A stretch of DNA of 16,925 nt from Actinomycetes bacterium (GCA_023403475.1 JAEYEL010000156.1:1-16925); one strand, 5' to 3'; positions 7,424 to 15,294 are shown, numbered from the stretch's first letter. A program made the numbers and translations. The notes: generated by a model from the letters alone, not told the origin.

Positions 7424-8275
7424 ATGGGCGAGGGGTACGAGGAGATGTGCAAGCTTGCGGACGTCATGACCTGCAGGCGCGATAGGTTTGGGCTGATTGC
7501 CAGCGTGTTCGAACAGGAATCTTCGGAAGAAACCGTTACCCACATGATTACGCAGGCGCTTGCGTTCGGCTGCGAGCTTGATGGATCGATAGAACTTGAT
7601 TTGAATCGGGGATTGAGCGCTTTGGCCTGTGACGATATTTCGGCTTTTGCCACGCGTACGCGCACCGAGTATGCCCGACTGTTCTTAGGGCCGCGCAAGG
7701 TGATGGCGCCGCTTCACGAATCGGCGTATCTTTCGGGGACATCGCGCATGTTCACGGCGGAAACCATGGCTGTCCGCAAGTTTTACGAACGCTACGGGTA
7801 CGTGATGAAGGCCAAGAACAGGGAGCCGGAAGACGGCGTGGGAGTTGAGTTCGAGTTCTTGCGCAACCTTTGCGACCGCTGCATTGCCTTGCTTGAGCAG
7901 GCCGGCGCCGCTTTGCCTGATGCAAGCGGGGGAAAGGCCGTCTGTGCAACGGAGGGGAAAAGCGTCCCCACGCCAGAACGGAAAGCGACCGTACCATATG
8001 TGGGTAATGCTCTTTTGCAGGTTGGGCGGTTGCTCGAAGCGCAAAGGGCGTTCAAAGAACAGCATCTTAGCCGCTGGGCATACCTGTTCGCACAGCGCGT
8101 CATCGAAAACGACAAGAGCGGCTTTTATGCTGTTTGGGCGAAATACCTTCTGGACGTTCTGGATGAAGACGATGCCCTTCTGCGTGAATGCGACGCCATG
8201 CTTACTGAAAGAGAGGGCTTTGGACGGGAGCGTGGCGTTCCTGTGTCGCTGGATTCGGATAAGGACGAAACATGA
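7424..8275 (+). CDS. TorD/DmsD-family molybdoenzyme maturation chaperone
   Basis: A cytoplasmic chaperone that binds the immature molybdoenzyme, helps cofactor insertion and, for Tat substrates, delays export. Family signatures are clear in the 283-residue protein: EYARLFLGP at 82-90 and PLHESAY at 96-102 (the TorD EYxxLFxGP...PxES motif), EDGVGVEFEF at 136-145, and a C-terminal HLSRWAYLFAQRVIEN segment. It is longer than the usual 200-230 residues because of an insert rich in Gly, Ser, Lys and Pro at about 160-190. The ATG at 7424 has GAGGAG 9 nt upstream; a TTG at 7415 would leave no spacer. The stop overlaps the next start (ATGA), implying translational coupling. It sits between the two molybdoenzyme genes. 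Only module A has a Tat signal, so it may serve A, B or both. Confidence 0.88.
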   Translation: MGEGYEEMCKLADVMTCRRDRFGLIASVFEQESSEETVTHMITQALAFGCELDGSIELDLNRGLSALACDDISAFATRTRTEYARLFLGPRKVMAPLHESAYLSGTSRMFTAETMAVRKFYERYGYVMKAKNREPEDGVGVEFEFLRNLCDRCIALLEQAGAALPDASGGKAVCATEGKSVPTPERKATVPYVGNALLQVGRLLEAQRAFKEQHLSRWAYLFAQRVIENDKSGFYAVWAKYLLDVLDEDDALLRECDAMLTEREGFGRERGVPVSLDSDKDET

Positions 8276-9009
8276 ACTTTACGGTCATCTTGGCTGCAAC
8301 ATGCGTTTTCGTGCTGGTGGCAGCTAATTCAATCAAAGCTGTTCCCTGGCTTTGGTACGGGCTTGCGTGTGCCGTCGATATTGTGTACGCCTACGGCATC
8401 GTTTACAGCCTTCCCCCCATGGTGCTGCGGATCCTTTCGGTTACCGTGCAGCGTTGCTTGCTGGCGACGGCGTTGTTCGCGGTCGTCATGTACTGCGGCG
8501 TGTTTTCCGAGCAGTCGGCAGTGCGCAGGCGCATAGGGCCTATTCGTGCCGAGTTGTCCATAATGGCCTGCATTCTGGCGTTTGCGCACTGCCTGAACTA
8601 CCTTGAATCCTACCTTGGCGTGCTCAGTCGAAACGTTGCGGTTGTGAGCGCCAACCAGCTTGCATCGCTCGTTCTTGCCATTGTACTGTTCGCCCTTATG
8701 ATCATTTTGGGCGTCACCTCGTTCAAAAAGGTGAAGCATCTCATGAAGGCAAACGCATGGAAGGCAATTCAGCGAAGCGCATACGTGTTCTTTGCGTTGA
8801 TCTACGTGCACGAACTGCTGGTTTTATATCCTTCGGCCACCAAAGGTGCGGGAGATGCGATGGCCACCTGCGTTGCGGGCGGCATAGTGTTCGCTCTTTA
8901 TTTCGTTCTGCGCTTCGTTCGGTATGTCGTCGATAGGAAGAGGGCGAAGGTATCCTTGTGCTCTCCCGAAGATGAAAGGGGGGCGAGTCATGCGCAAACG
9001 AGCCTGTAG
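8272..9009 (+). CDS. Ferric-reductase-like (MsrQ/YedZ-type) haem b integral membrane protein
   Basis: A 245-residue protein with about six hydrophobic segments (roughly 5-20, 26-48, 56-77, 93-114, 128-148, 166-187 and 197-218, of which some are short). It resembles the ferric-reductase-like transmembrane domain, in which histidines on two helices hold b-type haem: His106 in an AELSIMACILAFAHCLNYLE helix and His180 in AYVFFALIYVHELL are the candidate ligands, preceded by WKAIQRSAY as in MsrQ-type WxxLHRLxY. It may move electrons between quinol and a partner on the other face of the membrane. The start overlaps the chaperone stop (ATGA) and its end overlaps the next gene by 20 nt, so it is firmly inside the operon. 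There are no NADPH or FAD domains. The family assignment is moderately sure; its role beside module A's anchorless enzyme is inference. Confidence 0.65.
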   Translation: MNFTVILAATCVFVLVAANSIKAVPWLWYGLACAVDIVYAYGIVYSLPPMVLRILSVTVQRCLLATALFAVVMYCGVFSEQSAVRRRIGPIRAELSIMACILAFAHCLNYLESYLGVLSRNVAVVSANQLASLVLAIVLFALMIILGVTSFKKVKHLMKANAWKAIQRSAYVFFALIYVHELLVLYPSATKGAGDAMATCVAGGIVFALYFVLRFVRYVVDRKRAKVSLCSPEDERGASHAQTSL

Positions 9010-11329
9010 CGCTGCGAAGGTGCAGCCCGAGCAGCTTGTCGATTCCGATATTCGCTTGCATGACGGTACGCGTACCATATTCGGATACTGCAGCGTGAAC
9101 TGCGAAGGCCGGTGTATTCTGAATTTCCACATGAAAGGCGAAGAGCTGGAGTGGGTCGATACCGACCACGAAGGCGAGGATCCTTCGGATGCCCGACAAC
9201 TTCGCGCATGTCTGCGCGGAAGGTCTATTCGTGAATGGATTAATCACGAGGACAGGCTTCTCTATCCGCTCAAACGTGCTGGCAAGCGCGGAGAAGGAAA
9301 GTTCGAGCGCGTCAGCTGGGATGAGGCACTCGACGAGATTGCGCAGAATCTCGAGCGCATCGTTAAGACCTATGGAAACGAGGCCGTGTACATCAATTTT
9401 GCGAGCGGGGTCATGACGGCGAACGGCATAGGGTTTCTCTATCGCTTCATGAACCTGTACGGTGGCAGTCTGGATGCTTATGGCGACTATAGCCATTCGC
9501 AAATCGACGCGGCGATTCCCTATTTGTACGGAGCTCGTGACGCCAACACGCCCGCCGATGTGAAGAACGCGAAGCTGCTGGTTCTTTTCGGCGACAACAC
9601 GTTCGAGACCAAGATGTGCGGAGGCGGCGCGGCGGTGTATCTGAAAGATGCCGTTTCGGATGCCAAGGTTCGCACCATCGTCATCGACCCGCGCTGTTCC
9701 GAAACCGTGGCGAATTGCGCCGACGAATGGATTGCCATTCGTCCGGGAACGGACGGCGCTCTTGCCGCCGCAATCGCATACGTCATGATAACAGAAGATA
9801 TGGTTGACCAGCAGTTCCTTGATACTTACTGCATCGGGTACGATGAGAGCACCTTGCCGTCGTCAGCTCCGGAAAACGGCAGCTACAAAGCCTATATTTT
9901 GGGTTACGGGCCAGACGAAACACCCAAGACGCCCCAGTGGGCAAGCGCTGTGACAGGAGTGTCGGAATCGTCTATCGTGAAGCTTGCGCGCGAAATGGCG
10001 CTCGCGAAGCCTTGCGCCATCTATCAAGGGAAAGGGCCTCAACGGCAGGCCAATGGGGAACAGACTGCCCGCGCCATCGCCATGCTGTCCATCTTAACGG
10101 GAAACGTTGGCGTGTCGGGCGGGGGCACCGGTTCCGATTTCGAAACATATCGCTTTTTCGAAGGCGACGTTCCTGCGCCGGACAACCCTGTCGAAGTGTC
10201 CATACCGGTGTTTCTGTGGACCGACGCCGTGGAACGAGGGGCGGAAATGACCGCCGCAGACGACGGGGTTATGGGAGCCGACCATCTGCCCGTCGGCATC
10301 AAGTTCCTTTGGAATTACGCGGGCAACACCATTATCAACCAGCATTCCAACATTAACAGAACTCACCGTATTCTCCAAGACGAGGCGAAGTGCGAATTCA
10401 TCGTGGTCATAGACACGTTCATGACCGCATCGGCGCGTTACGCCGATATTCTTCTGCCCGACCTTATGCCCATGGAGCAGCCGAGCGTGATAGCCAACGA
10501 TTGGGCAAGCGATGCGGGGTATGTGCTCATGAACTCAGAGTATCTGCCCGCGAAAGGCGAGCGCAAGACGTTGTACTGGGTGCTCTCTCGCTTGGCAAAA
10601 CGCCTTGGCTTCGCAGACGAGTTCACCGAAGGGCGCGACGAGGAAGCGTGGCGGCGCGTCATTTACGATGACGCCCGCGAGGCCGATCCGCTTCTGCCTC
10701 CATATGGCGAGATGCTTGCGGCAGGCGTGTACCGCAGGAGCAACCCAGAGGGCTGCCACGTTGCCTTCAGGGAGTTTCGCGAAGATCCGAAGGGTCATCC
10801 GCTCGATACCCCGTCGGGAAAGATCGAGGTGTATTCTGAAAAGATTCTGCAGGACACGGCGCACTTTAGCCTCAAGGAAGGCGAGGTCATAAGCGCCCTT
10901 CCCGTTTACGCGCCACCGTATTTCGAGCCGTGCGCGAAAGATGCGGAACGCTATCCTTTGCAGTTGATAGGCTATCACCATCGCAGTCGCGCCCATTCGT
11001 CTTATGCCGGCCTCGATGCTATCAAGGAACGTGCGCGACATCAATTGTGGATAAACCCCCTCGATGCCTGTGGGCGGGGCATTGCCGACGGGCAGCGTGT
11101 GGAAGTGTTCAACAGTTACGGTCGTGTCGAGGTTGAGGCGAAGGTGACCAAGCGCATCATGCCGGGCGTTATCGCTTTAGGCGAAGGCGCATGGCACGAT
11201 GCCGATATGGATGGCGACAAGGTAGACAAGGGCGGCTGCATCAATACGCTCACGTCGAGCCACGCATCGCCGCTTGCCAAAGGAAACCCCCAGCATAGCA
11301 ATTACGCCCAAGTCGTAAGGATAGGGTGA
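8990..11329 (+). CDS. DmsA-like molybdopterin oxidoreductase without an export signal (module B catalytic subunit)
   Basis: Catalytic subunit of a DMSO-reductase-type enzyme, 779 residues from the ATG at 8990, chosen because AAAGGGGGG lies 6 nt upstream. The frame remains open upstream to 8924, but that part lies within the preceding membrane gene. Cluster cysteines are Cys34, Cys38, Cys42 and Cys74 (C-x3-C-x3-C-x31-C). The segment YGDYSHSQI (164-172) matches DmsA's YGTYSTAQI, making Ser168 the likely molybdenum ligand, as in DMSO and TMAO reductases. Unlike DmsA, the N-terminus (MRKRACSAAKVQPEQL) has neither a twin-arginine motif nor a hydrophobic stretch, and the longer reading does not supply one. 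The enzyme is thus predicted to stay in the cytoplasm. It overlaps the next gene by 4 nt (GTGA), and DmsB- and DmsC-like genes follow. The substrate is unknown; an S- or N-oxide is the family default. Confidence 0.9.
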   Translation: MRKRACSAAKVQPEQLVDSDIRLHDGTRTIFGYCSVNCEGRCILNFHMKGEELEWVDTDHEGEDPSDARQLRACLRGRSIREWINHEDRLLYPLKRAGKRGEGKFERVSWDEALDEIAQNLERIVKTYGNEAVYINFASGVMTANGIGFLYRFMNLYGGSLDAYGDYSHSQIDAAIPYLYGARDANTPADVKNAKLLVLFGDNTFETKMCGGGAAVYLKDAVSDAKVRTIVIDPRCSETVANCADEWIAIRPGTDGALAAAIAYVMITEDMVDQQFLDTYCIGYDESTLPSSAPENGSYKAYILGYGPDETPKTPQWASAVTGVSESSIVKLAREMALAKPCAIYQGKGPQRQANGEQTARAIAMLSILTGNVGVSGGGTGSDFETYRFFEGDVPAPDNPVEVSIPVFLWTDAVERGAEMTAADDGVMGADHLPVGIKFLWNYAGNTIINQHSNINRTHRILQDEAKCEFIVVIDTFMTASARYADILLPDLMPMEQPSVIANDWASDAGYVLMNSEYLPAKGERKTLYWVLSRLAKRLGFADEFTEGRDEEAWRRVIYDDAREADPLLPPYGEMLAAGVYRRSNPEGCHVAFREFREDPKGHPLDTPSGKIEVYSEKILQDTAHFSLKEGEVISALPVYAPPYFEPCAKDAERYPLQLIGYHHRSRAHSSYAGLDAIKERARHQLWINPLDACGRGIADGQRVEVFNSYGRVEVEAKVTKRIMPGVIALGEGAWHDADMDGDKVDKGGCINTLTSSHASPLAKGNPQHSNYAQVVRIG

Positions 11330-11952
11330 CGAAGATGGCGCAACAATATGGCTTTCATATCGACGCTTCCCGCTGCACGGGCTGCAAGACTTGCGAGATG
11401 GCCTGTCGCGACGCCTACCATTTAGGAGAGGCGCCTTCGTTTAGGCGCGTGTGCGAGTATGCAGGCGGCGCGTGGATGGCCGATGGCGATGCGTGGCTGC
11501 ACGATGTGTTCGCGTACTATGTTTCAATAAGCTGCAACCATTGCGAAGACCCCATATGCCAGCAAGTGTGCCCTTCCGGTGCCATGCGCAAGCATTCCGA
11601 CGGTTTCGTGGTGCTCGACAGCGAGCGCTGCATCGGTTGCGGCAGTTGCGCTTTCGCGTGTCCCTACAAGGCGCCGAGCTTTAGTAGGGCTATGCGGGTC
11701 ATGCGCAAGTGCGACGGATGCCGCTTCCGCGTGGCCGAAGGGTTCGAGCCGGTGTGCGTGGCCGCCTGTCCTATGCGGGCTTTGGGATTCGGCCCTCTCG
11801 AAGAGTTGCGGGTGCGGTACGGAAGCGAACGCGACGTGGCACCGCTGCCTTCAAGCGACTACACCAAACCCAGCATCGTCGTCACACCGCACAGACGGAC
11901 TTGCCCGCAGGGCTCGACTTCCGGCGCTTTGTCTAATGTGAAGGAGATATAG
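11326..11952 (+). CDS. DmsB-like electron-transfer subunit with four [4Fe-4S] clusters (module B)
   Basis: Carries electrons between the DmsC-like anchor and the DmsA-like subunit. The 208 residues (GTG start) match the usual DmsB length. All sixteen ligands are present: Cys17/20/23/27, Cys70/73/78/82, Cys102/105/108/112 and Cys129/132/144/148. It has no signal peptide. The start is either the GTG at 11326, which overlaps the upstream stop and has AAGGA close by, or the ATG at 11335; both fit. The ribosome-binding site of the next gene (AAGGAGA) lies within its last codons, so the three module B genes are probably translationally coupled. It is clearly distinct from the module A ferredoxin, with a longer spacer between the first two clusters and a longer tail. 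Confidence 0.93.
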   Translation: MTKMAQQYGFHIDASRCTGCKTCEMACRDAYHLGEAPSFRRVCEYAGGAWMADGDAWLHDVFAYYVSISCNHCEDPICQQVCPSGAMRKHSDGFVVLDSERCIGCGSCAFACPYKAPSFSRAMRVMRKCDGCRFRVAEGFEPVCVAACPMRALGFGPLEELRVRYGSERDVAPLPSSDYTKPSIVVTPHRRTCPQGSTSGALSNVKEI

Positions 11953-11953
11953 C

Positions 11954-12808
11954 ATGAACAGCATCAGATCAGAATGGCCGCTTTTGGTGTTCACCACGGG
12001 CGCTCCTTTGTGCGCAGGTGCATGGGTCGTTGCCTGCGTGCTTGTGCTTCTTGACGCTCCTCAGGCCGGTGTTCTTACCATGGATGCATGTGGAGTTGCC
12101 CTCTGCCTGCTGCTTGCCGCCTCGCTTGCGTGTTCGACCCTTCATCTCGGCAAGCCGGTAAAAGCTTTACGGGCGTTCAGGCGTTTGGGCAATTCCACTG
12201 TTTCGAACGAAGTTTTCATGGGAACGCTGTTCGCGGCCTTTTCGATTCTGTATCTTGTGGTTGCCCATAGTTTGGTTGACGAGGTGGAACTATGGAAGAT
12301 CCTGTTGGTTCTCGTGGCCGCGTTCGCAGTGCTGTTCGTTGTTTTTCAATGCCTTGCGTATCGAATGAGGACGATTACCACATGGAACAGCTTTGCGTTT
12401 TCCGTTGAGTTCGCTCTTGTTGCGCTGCTCGGGGGGTTGTGCCTTGAGGGGGCTGCGTCTTGTGCCGTTCTTTCCCTGCCTTATGGGATGCGCTTGGGTT
12501 TGGTTGTGGCGGAAGCGCTGTGCTGTGTGGCTATGGTTCTGGCAATAGGCGCGCAGGGGGTCGTTGTATCGCATGGTCTTGACGGGAAAGCCGACGCTCT
12601 CGTGCGCATGAAGAGATGGGGAGCTTTCGGCTTCGCCCGTGTGGTTATGCTTGTGATTGGTTCGGCAGTATGGGGCTGCGGAATGCTCTCAGCGGAGCCG
12701 TCGGTGGGTTTGACGGTTTTTGGCGGGGCGGTAGTGCTTGGGGGCATTGTTGTTGGGCGTTATGCGTTTTATCGTTGCTACTGCAACGTTGGGCTTCCTT
12801 GCGCTTGA
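11954..12808 (+). CDS. DmsC-like quinol-oxidising membrane anchor (module B)
   Basis: A 284-residue integral membrane protein with about eight hydrophobic helices, as in DmsC. Family marks are the N-terminal SEWPLLVFTT (6-15), HLGKP at 64-68 followed by RAFRRLGNSTVSNEV (73-87), and TWNS at 143-146. In the known complex this subunit takes electrons from menaquinol and passes them to DmsB. It starts 1 nt after the DmsB-like stop, with its ribosome-binding site inside that gene. In this family the catalytic pair normally docks on the outer face; here the lack of a Tat signal on the catalytic subunit suggests an inward-facing arrangement. It ends the respiratory block, and a weak terminator-like hairpin follows. 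Confidence 0.85.
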   Translation: MNSIRSEWPLLVFTTGAPLCAGAWVVACVLVLLDAPQAGVLTMDACGVALCLLLAASLACSTLHLGKPVKALRAFRRLGNSTVSNEVFMGTLFAAFSILYLVVAHSLVDEVELWKILLVLVAAFAVLFVVFQCLAYRMRTITTWNSFAFSVEFALVALLGGLCLEGAASCAVLSLPYGMRLGLVVAEALCCVAMVLAIGAQGVVVSHGLDGKADALVRMKRWGAFGFARVVMLVIGSAVWGCGMLSAEPSVGLTVFGGAVVLGGIVVGRYAFYRCYCNVGLPCA

Positions 12809-12813
12809 TATCG

Positions 12814-12837
12814 AGGGTCGAAGCGAAACCCTTTGTT
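12814..12837 (+). terminator. Weak possible Rho-independent terminator after the DmsC-like gene
   Basis: AGGGT (12814-12818) pairs with ACCCT (12828-12832) over a 9-nt loop, followed by TTGTT. The stem is short, but it is well placed: just after the last gene of the block and before the 182-nt gap that precedes the regulator. Confidence 0.25.
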
Positions 12838-12990
12838 GCCTCGCTGATTTGATGGCATAAGGAGTTGCTTCAGGGTGTGAGTTGCTTTGGGAGTCAAATG
12901 AATGTGCGCGTGTCTAGAAGAAGGGTGCATTATAAGCTATGATATCCCACGAGGTGGCAAGCGGTATGCGGCTTATAAGGGAGTAGGTCA

Positions 12991-14526
12991 ATGTATCCGA
13001 AGACTTCTTTGGACGACGAGGGGCTGTCGTCTAGTCGGGGAAGCCAAACTTTGAAGGATGAAGGCGTTTCGCGGCAATGGGAGAAAAAGAGGCGTAATCA
13101 TCTTGGCGATTTAGGCTTCGGGTCTCTCGCGGCCTACTTCTTCTGCATGGTCGCTTCCGTTTCTATACGGGCAAGTGGGTTCAATGCTGGTTCGTCTGAC
13201 GAGAGCGTCGTGCTTTCCTTCCTGTCTTTCGTGGGTGCGGCTGCGTTCGCCCTGTTGTTTCTGGCCATGGCTGAGCAATATCTGATTCGCCATGATAATC
13301 AGAAGCGGTTTTCAATTGTAGCAGGGCTGCTGCTTGCGGCTGGCCCTGTTGCTGACATGACTGAAGGAGTTTTGGGCACGTCGAGCGCCTTTGTTCTGTT
13401 CGTGTCTTTCTCCCTCTCGGGTTGCGGCTATGCTATGTGTCTGCTTGTATGGGGAAGGGTTCTATCCTCGAAAGACGAGAGGGCATCGTCACGTCAGGTG
13501 CTAGCTGACGTGTGTGCCGCCGTTGTCGTTATGGTGGCGGTTTCTGCAATGCCGCCCGTTGCCAGCTCGATCGCTCTGCTGTGCTTGGGCGTGACGGTCG
13601 GATTCGTTGGCAGTCGCAGGGCGGTGTCAGTTGCGGCAAGTCGTAGTGGGGAAGGGCAGATCGTCGTGAGCGACACGCGCAATGTCATTCCCCGTACTTC
13701 CTATTTCGTGAGCGGAACGCTGTGGATGGTTTTCGGCGTTTTCGTGGCTCTTCTCAGGGAATCTGCCGTATTCGACGGTCATATGAGTGTTGCGGTGGTC
13801 GCGGTTTTACTCGTGGCTGCGGCAGCGGGGATCGTGATCGTGCGGCTTCACTGGAATTGGGATACCGGCCTTGTAAAGTTGTCATGGGCGCCTGTTCCGC
13901 TTCTCGTGACCGGCTTGGCGTTTTTCATTGTGGGTGGTCAGCAGATGTGCAGGTTGGCGCTGGTGTTCATCGTGCTGTCGATGATCATCTCCTACCTTTA
14001 CTTCATGGTCCATTTCGCGTCGCTGGCGCATCGTCCCGACTTGCTATCCGACCAGCTGTTCGCTTGGGGGTGGCTATCGCCGTGCGTCGGCATGTTCGTG
14101 GGCACCTTCGCCGGCATCGTCTTTACGCTTGTAGGCGATGCCGCAAGCAAGCATGTTCTGCCGGTGTTGGGTGGGGTTTTGGTAGTGACCCTTATAGTGT
14201 CCATGCATAGTATCGAAAAGATTACGGCTCGTCGAAAAGAGCAGGAAAGCATACGGAACTTGAAGGCGGATGATGCGGGAAAGTTTAAGGTTTACATGGC
14301 GGAAGTATTTTCCGATATGGGGCTTTCGGCGCGCGAGAAAGATGTTGCTTTCCTTCTTTTGCGTGGACATAACCAAGCGGCAATAGCCAGTCAGCTGTAC
14401 GTGGCGGCAAGCACGGTGAACACGCATATCAAGCATATATACCGGAAGGCGGGAGTTTCCTCGAAGCAGGAGTTCATCGATTTGTGCCAAGAATTCTATC
14501 GGGAAAAGGTGCATGATTTGGCATGA
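12991..14526 (+). CDS. LuxR-family transcriptional regulator with an N-terminal multi-helix membrane domain
   Basis: A 511-residue membrane-bound regulator. After a charged tail of about 40 residues, roughly residues 42-415 contain ten to twelve hydrophobic helices with no enzyme motif visible. A linker follows, then a LuxR-type helix-turn-helix at about 443-500 (LSAREKDVAFLLLRGHNQAA, then AASTVNTHIKHIYRKAGV). This architecture is abundant in Eggerthellaceae, often next to molybdoenzyme operons, where it is thought to sense small molecules. AGGGAG lies 7 nt before the ATG. The 182-nt upstream gap contains TATAAG (12931) and TATGAT (12938) as possible -10 boxes, but no good -35. The stop codon falls inside a 10-bp tandem repeat. 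The likely target is the upstream respiratory block or itself; the ligand is unknown. Confidence 0.9.
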   Translation: MYPKTSLDDEGLSSSRGSQTLKDEGVSRQWEKKRRNHLGDLGFGSLAAYFFCMVASVSIRASGFNAGSSDESVVLSFLSFVGAAAFALLFLAMAEQYLIRHDNQKRFSIVAGLLLAAGPVADMTEGVLGTSSAFVLFVSFSLSGCGYAMCLLVWGRVLSSKDERASSRQVLADVCAAVVVMVAVSAMPPVASSIALLCLGVTVGFVGSRRAVSVAASRSGEGQIVVSDTRNVIPRTSYFVSGTLWMVFGVFVALLRESAVFDGHMSVAVVAVLLVAAAAGIVIVRLHWNWDTGLVKLSWAPVPLLVTGLAFFIVGGQQMCRLALVFIVLSMIISYLYFMVHFASLAHRPDLLSDQLFAWGWLSPCVGMFVGTFAGIVFTLVGDAASKHVLPVLGGVLVVTLIVSMHSIEKITARRKEQESIRNLKADDAGKFKVYMAEVFSDMGLSAREKDVAFLLLRGHNQAAIASQLYVAASTVNTHIKHIYRKAGVSSKQEFIDLCQEFYREKVHDLA

Positions 14527-14591
14527 TTTGGCATGATGGGCGAAATGGGCGAAATGGGCAAGGTGGGCAAGGTGGGCAAGGTGGGCAAGGT
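14511..14591 (+). repeat. Two adjoining short tandem repeats (10-bp and 9-bp units)
   Basis: GCATGATTTG occurs twice (14511-14520, 14521-14530) plus a partial GCATGAT (14531-14537). It is followed without a break by two GGGCGAAAT units (14538-14555) and four GGGCAAGGT units (14556-14591). The last codons and the TGA stop of the luxR-type gene lie in the first two 10-bp units. The 9-bp array lies wholly between genes. Such arrays change copy number by slippage, which would alter the spacing to the next gene. Confidence 0.85.
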
Positions 14592-14612
14592 GGAGCGCTG
14601 CTTTTAGCGCGT

Positions 14613-14638
14613 CCCGCTCGCCGTGCATGGCGAGCGGG
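14613..14638 (+). promoter_or_regulatory. Strong hairpin 13 nt upstream of the ribosome-binding site of the small membrane gene
   Basis: CCCGCTCGCC (14613-14622) and GGCGAGCGGG (14629-14638) form a perfect 10-bp GC-rich stem with a 6-nt loop. A smaller stem, GCGCT/AGCGC (14595-14610), precedes it. No T-run follows, and GGAGG starts at 14651. It could end the luxR transcript with help from Rho, or set the expression of the next gene. Confidence 0.45.
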
Positions 14639-14660
14639 CAGGATAGTTTGGGAGGTAAGC

Positions 14661-15179
14661 ATGGAGGAAAAAAGACCGTTAATCGACAGGCCGACGGTGC
14701 GCACGGCGCTGCTTCTGGTCGTTCTTTTTGCCGTAGGGTTTGCCACGAGGTTTCCGGCGTTGCAGTTCCCTCAGCTCTATGCCTTTCACGGAGTGCTTGC
14801 GGCGCCGTTCTTTTCGGCGGCGGCTCTCTGGCATTTCAATAGGTCGGGTAGCGTGTGGGAGCTGTTCGTAGCGACGCTCGCGCTGGCGGCCGTGCTCGGG
14901 ATTATGAGTGCGGTTATGGGGCTGAGCTTTCTCTTCCTAGGCTTATGCCTGCTTGTGGCATATGGGTTGACGGGGAACCTCAATCGGGAAACACGATTGT
15001 TTGCATGTTCGGTGGCGTTCGGTGCGCTCGATTACGTTTGCGCTCTGGTTGCGGGGGTGGCTCTTGGTTCGTATGCGTTTTCGTCGGAGATCTATTTGAG
15101 CATCGCTCTTCTGACTCTTTTGTCGGTATCGCTTGCTTTTCTGGCTGCTTTGCTGTTTAAAAAGGTCGAACGCTCCTGA
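14661..15179 (+). CDS. Small integral membrane protein of unknown function
   Basis: I do not recognise the family. From the ATG at 14661, which has GGAGG 5 nt upstream, the protein is 172 residues. A charged start (MEEKRPLIDRPTVR) is followed by about five or six hydrophobic segments, roughly 15-30, 41-56, 65-82, 84-102, 112-134 and 139-165, ending in FKKVERS. It has no cysteine pairs, nucleotide-binding motif or signal cleavage site. An in-frame extension upstream to 14523 would translate the tandem repeat into Gly/Gln-rich sequence and is not credible as protein. Size and helix layout would suit a transporter substrate-binding component or a membrane accessory protein, but nothing specific supports either. 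It is probably in the same expression unit as the upstream regulator only by read-through. Confidence 0.8.
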   Translation: MEEKRPLIDRPTVRTALLLVVLFAVGFATRFPALQFPQLYAFHGVLAAPFFSAAALWHFNRSGSVWELFVATLALAAVLGIMSAVMGLSFLFLGLCLLVAYGLTGNLNRETRLFACSVAFGALDYVCALVAGVALGSYAFSSEIYLSIALLTLLSVSLAFLAALLFKKVERS

Positions 15180-15266
15180 AGGCGGTAACGGAAAGTCGAA
15201 CGCGTCTGATTTCGCCGCCGACAGATTTATTCCCTGTGCTCCTGAATTTGTTTCCAGCTTGTTTCG

Positions 15267-15294
15267 TTGCGAATCTTCGCGCTCATGGTATCCT
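15267..15294 (+). promoter_or_regulatory. Possible sigma-70-type promoter of the CmpB-type gene
   Basis: TTGCGA (15267-15272) and TATCCT (15289-15294) are 16 nt apart, each matching four of six consensus bases. The leader to the ATG at 15455 would be about 155 nt. Just downstream are a small palindrome (ACAAT-AG-ATTGT, 15307-15318) and a tandem pair, GTAAGCGAAGTTG (15316) and GTAAGCGGAGTTG (15331). Confidence 0.35.

Noticed and set aside
6919..7698. 259-residue minus-strand frame crossing the gap before the chaperone gene
   Set aside because: It is antisense to the end of the FAD/CCG gene and the start of the TorD gene, both well supported, and its composition is Arg/Ser-rich and motif-free.
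14538..14591. CRISPR array
   Set aside because: The units are 9 bp and directly adjacent, with no spacers and no cas genes.
14523..14660. Repeat-encoded Gly/Gln-rich N-terminus for the small membrane protein
   Set aside because: It is only a read-through of the 9-bp array and the hairpin; the ATG at 14661 has GGAGG in the right place.
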